From: Flexibacter flexilis DSM 6793
Lineage (GTDB): Bacteria; Bacteroidota; Bacteroidia; Cytophagales; Flexibacteraceae
Length of the DNA: 64,000 nucleotides
Reading direction: 5' to 3'
Assembly: GCF_900112255.1 (NCBI RefSeq)
Contig: NZ_FOLE01000003.1
Span: 124,001-188,000 of the forward strand
The notes under the pieces were generated by a model that ran no database searches, was not told where the DNA came from, and worked only from the letters and a program-made list of their open reading frames with translations. This document shows, in pieces, positions 62,432-64,000 of this stretch (positions are counted from its first letter, which is position 1; each line of letters opens with the position of its first letter). Made by a program: the position numbers and the translations under genes.

Positions 62432-62479
62432 AAGTCCTGTGTCGCGCAACGCAAGTTCTAGACACAGGACTTAGTTTTT
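62432..62479 (+). terminator. Hairpin with T tract between atpE and atpF
   Basis: AAGTCCTGTGTC (62432-62443) and GACACAGGACTT (62461-62472) pair perfectly over 12 bp, followed by AGTTTTT. It looks like a partial Rho-independent terminator inside the operon, since atpF, atpH and atpA must still be read. Confidence 0.82.
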
Positions 62480-62546
62480 CAACACCCCCTGTTAAACAAA
62501 ATTATTGACATCGTATAAAACAAAACCTCAAACTATTAGATAGATT

Positions 62547-63044
62547 ATGGATTTAGTAACCCCCGGCTTAGGTCTGATATTTTGGCAAGCCCTTACTTTT
62601 ATTATTGTTTTGGTTGTTTTGTCTAAAGTGGCATGGAAACCAATCCTTAACACACTTAAAGAGCGCGAAGAAACGATTGAAAGTGCTTTGAAAGCTGCAG
62701 ATGCTGCACGTTCTGAAATGCAAGCATTACAAGCCAATAACGAAAAACTTTTGCAAGAAGCTCGTATTGAGCGCGACCGCGTTTTGCGCGAAGCAGAAAC
62801 AACTGCAACTGCTATCGTAATCGAAGCAAAAGACAAAGCGAATGAAGAAGCAACTCGTTTGTTGGAAAATGCTCGTTTGGCTATCAACAACGAAAAAGCA
62901 GCAGCTTTGGCCGACATCAAAAATTATGTAGCTTCTCTTTCTATCGAAATGGCAGAAAAAGTATTGCGCAAAGAATTGGCTGACGCTTCTGCTCAAAAGA
63001 GCTTAGTAGAAGGCTATTTGCGTGATATGGACAAAAAGAACTAA
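62547..63044 (+). CDS. atpF: F-type ATP synthase subunit b
   Basis: Subunit b (165 aa) is the peripheral stalk. A single N-terminal membrane helix (about 8-27, LIFWQALTFIIVLVVL) is followed by a long charged coiled coil (about 35-125, rich in Glu, Lys and Ala). It starts 120 bases after atpE, beyond the hairpin. Only one b gene is visible, so the stalk is probably a homodimer. Confidence 0.95.
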   Translation: MDLVTPGLGLIFWQALTFIIVLVVLSKVAWKPILNTLKEREETIESALKAADAARSEMQALQANNEKLLQEARIERDRVLREAETTATAIVIEAKDKANEEATRLLENARLAINNEKAAALADIKNYVASLSIEMAEKVLRKELADASAQKSLVEGYLRDMDKKN

Positions 63045-63084
63045 TAACAGTTCTTTCGTTAAATTTTTCTAAAAAGCATACAAA

Positions 63085-63645
63085 ATGTCAGATATAAGAG
63101 TCGCTTCCAGATATGCAAAATCCTTACTGGAGTTAGCACAAGAACAAGGTGCGCTTGAGGAGGTAAACCGCGATATGCAGCTATTCACGAAAACTGTTCA
63201 ACAAAATCGTGATTTGGCTATGGCTATCAGCAGCCCCATTATTCAGAATGCCAAAAAACAAGCAATATTAAAGGCTGTTTTTTTCGGTAAGGTACATAAA
63301 CTCACCCTTGCTATTTTTGAGGTACTTTCTCGTAAAAATAGAGAGTCGTTCCTTCCTCTTATTGCCAAACAATTTGAAAGTCAATACGCAGAAAGTCAAG
63401 GCATTAAGATTGCGCAAATAGTTACTCCTTTTGCGCTTACGCCAGAGCTTCGTACCAATTTTGAGAAATTAGTTTCTCAAAAAACAGGCAGCAGCAAAGT
63501 TCAGCTTACCGAAAAAGTAGATACTTCCCTTATTGGTGGTTATGTGCTTAATATCGGCGATTTGCAAATAGATGAGTCAGTGAAGTCTAAACTTGCTGGC
63601 TTGAAAGTACAAATGCTTGACAAATCGTATGAGCATTTGATTTAG
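63085..63645 (+). CDS. atpH: F-type ATP synthase subunit delta
   Basis: The delta subunit (186 aa) joins the stalk to the top of F1. It starts MSDIRVASRYAKSLLELA, an almost standard opening. The C-terminal ADP-like motif VDTSLIGGYVLNIGDLQIDESVKSKL is recognisable in shortened form at about residues 148-170. Spacing of 40 bases to atpF and 75 to atpA fits one operon. Confidence 0.95.
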   Translation: MSDIRVASRYAKSLLELAQEQGALEEVNRDMQLFTKTVQQNRDLAMAISSPIIQNAKKQAILKAVFFGKVHKLTLAIFEVLSRKNRESFLPLIAKQFESQYAESQGIKIAQIVTPFALTPELRTNFEKLVSQKTGSSKVQLTEKVDTSLIGGYVLNIGDLQIDESVKSKLAGLKVQMLDKSYEHLI

Positions 63646-63720
63646 TAAAGAGTTTGGGCTCTTGCTATAATTTTAACTTTTGTATATTCAAAAAAATAAT
63701 CTTTTTCTCCTCAATATATT

Positions 63721-64000
63721 ATGGTAGATGTAAGACCTGACGAGGTTTCTGCGATTATCAGAGAGCAGTTAGCTGGTTTCAAGACTGAAGCAGAACTTGA
63801 AGAAGTGGGTACCGTCCTTCAAATTGGTGATGGTGTAGCCCGTATTTATGGACTTTCTAAAGCACAATCGGGCGAGTTGCTCGAGTTTTCTAATGGTTTG
63901 AAAGGCATGGTGCTTAACCTTGAAGAAGACAATGTAGGTACCGTACTTTTCGGTGATTATAGTGGTGTAAAAGAAGGTGATACTGTAAAACGTACTCGTA
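63721..64000 (+). CDS. atpA: F-type ATP synthase subunit alpha, 5' part (runs off window)
   Basis: The first 93 residues of the alpha subunit are visible: [17 protein letters not shown], then the beta-barrel part with [17 protein letters not shown] and [17 protein letters not shown]. The P-loop lies beyond the window. It follows atpH in the conserved order B-E-F-H-A, and gamma would be expected next. Confidence 0.96.
   Translation, partial: MVDVRPDEVSAIIREQLAGFKTEAELEEVGTVLQIGDGVARIYGLSKAQSGELLEFSNGLKGMVLNLEEDNVGTVLFGDYSGVKEGDTVKRTR

Noticed and set aside
62505-62520. TTGACA followed by TATAAA upstream of atpF as a sigma-70 promoter of E. coli type
   Set aside because: The two elements are only 3 bases apart instead of about 17, and the organism uses a different promoter consensus.

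Overview
The window is ordinary, gene-dense chromosome from a member of the Bacteroidetes, most likely a gliding Cytophagales-type organism (I would guess a Flexibacter-like lineage, with low certainty about the genus). The evidence is a type IX secretion (T9SS) signature set: a giant surface protein with a type B (CHU_C / gliding-motility) C-terminal sorting domain, a type A sorting-domain protein, a GldJ-like lipoprotein and a PorE-like TPR/beta-propeller/OmpA protein. Also typical are the Bacteroidetes form of the GlmU-like enzyme, the split ATP synthase loci, and promoters of the Bacteroidetes type (TTG, then about 14-22 bases, then TAnnTTTG). No Shine-Dalgarno pattern is obvious before most starts. 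Several genes start at GTG or TTG, and many ORFs have over-long 5' ends that I trimmed.

Layout. 0-9 kb: the 3' end of an alpha-2-macroglobulin gene, an acyltransferase, the feoAB iron(II) transporter, a GlmU-like enzyme, then hpt and adk (purine salvage and nucleotide balance). 8.7-16.2 kb: a 2504-residue secreted adhesin with 15 tandem repeats of about 85 residues. 16.4-22.3 kb: ribosomal protein L31 type B, an SDR oxidoreductase, YicC, homoserine dehydrogenase, two small proteins and a polyprenyl diphosphate synthase. 22.3-29.5 kb, all on the minus strand: a run of envelope proteins (LysM protein, beta-barrel-like protein, lipoprotein, PorE-like OmpA protein). 29.8-36.4 kb, mostly plus strand: fabI, an RNA methyltransferase, a HAD phosphatase, a Crp/Fnr regulator next to a DJ-1/PfpI protein, and a DUF6913-like gene overlapping dapA. 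36.6-40 kb: atpDC followed by gldJ. 39.9-47.1 kb: two large signalling proteins (a hybrid histidine kinase and a HAMP/GAF protein with no recognisable output domain), with gcvH and an M20 dipeptidase between them. 47.4-56.3 kb: rnr, an Omp85 protein, a 21-bp minisatellite, a RecD-like helicase, an Rpn-family nuclease, rlmD and the RNase P RNA. 56.5-64 kb: a T9SS cargo protein, a beta-barrel/aminopeptidase pair, and the main ATP synthase locus (atpI-like, atpB, E, F, H and the start of atpA).

How the parts fit. ATP synthase genes sit in two loci about 24 kb apart. Each locus carries a strong perfect hairpin between two of its genes (atpD/atpC and atpE/atpF), which could set subunit stoichiometry. 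Rho-independent terminators are numerous, and several are shared between convergent genes. The rnpB gene gives an internal check on the promoter model, because its TAnnTTTG element lies exactly where the RNA's 5' end is expected.

I found no CRISPR array, tRNA, rRNA, prophage or intact insertion sequence, and no clearly new multi-gene system. The least explained items are a family of dispersed palindromic intergenic repeats (5.4 and 16.8 kb), the 21-bp tandem array at 51.35-51.55 kb, the output-less GAF protein, and the uncharacterised envelope genes.
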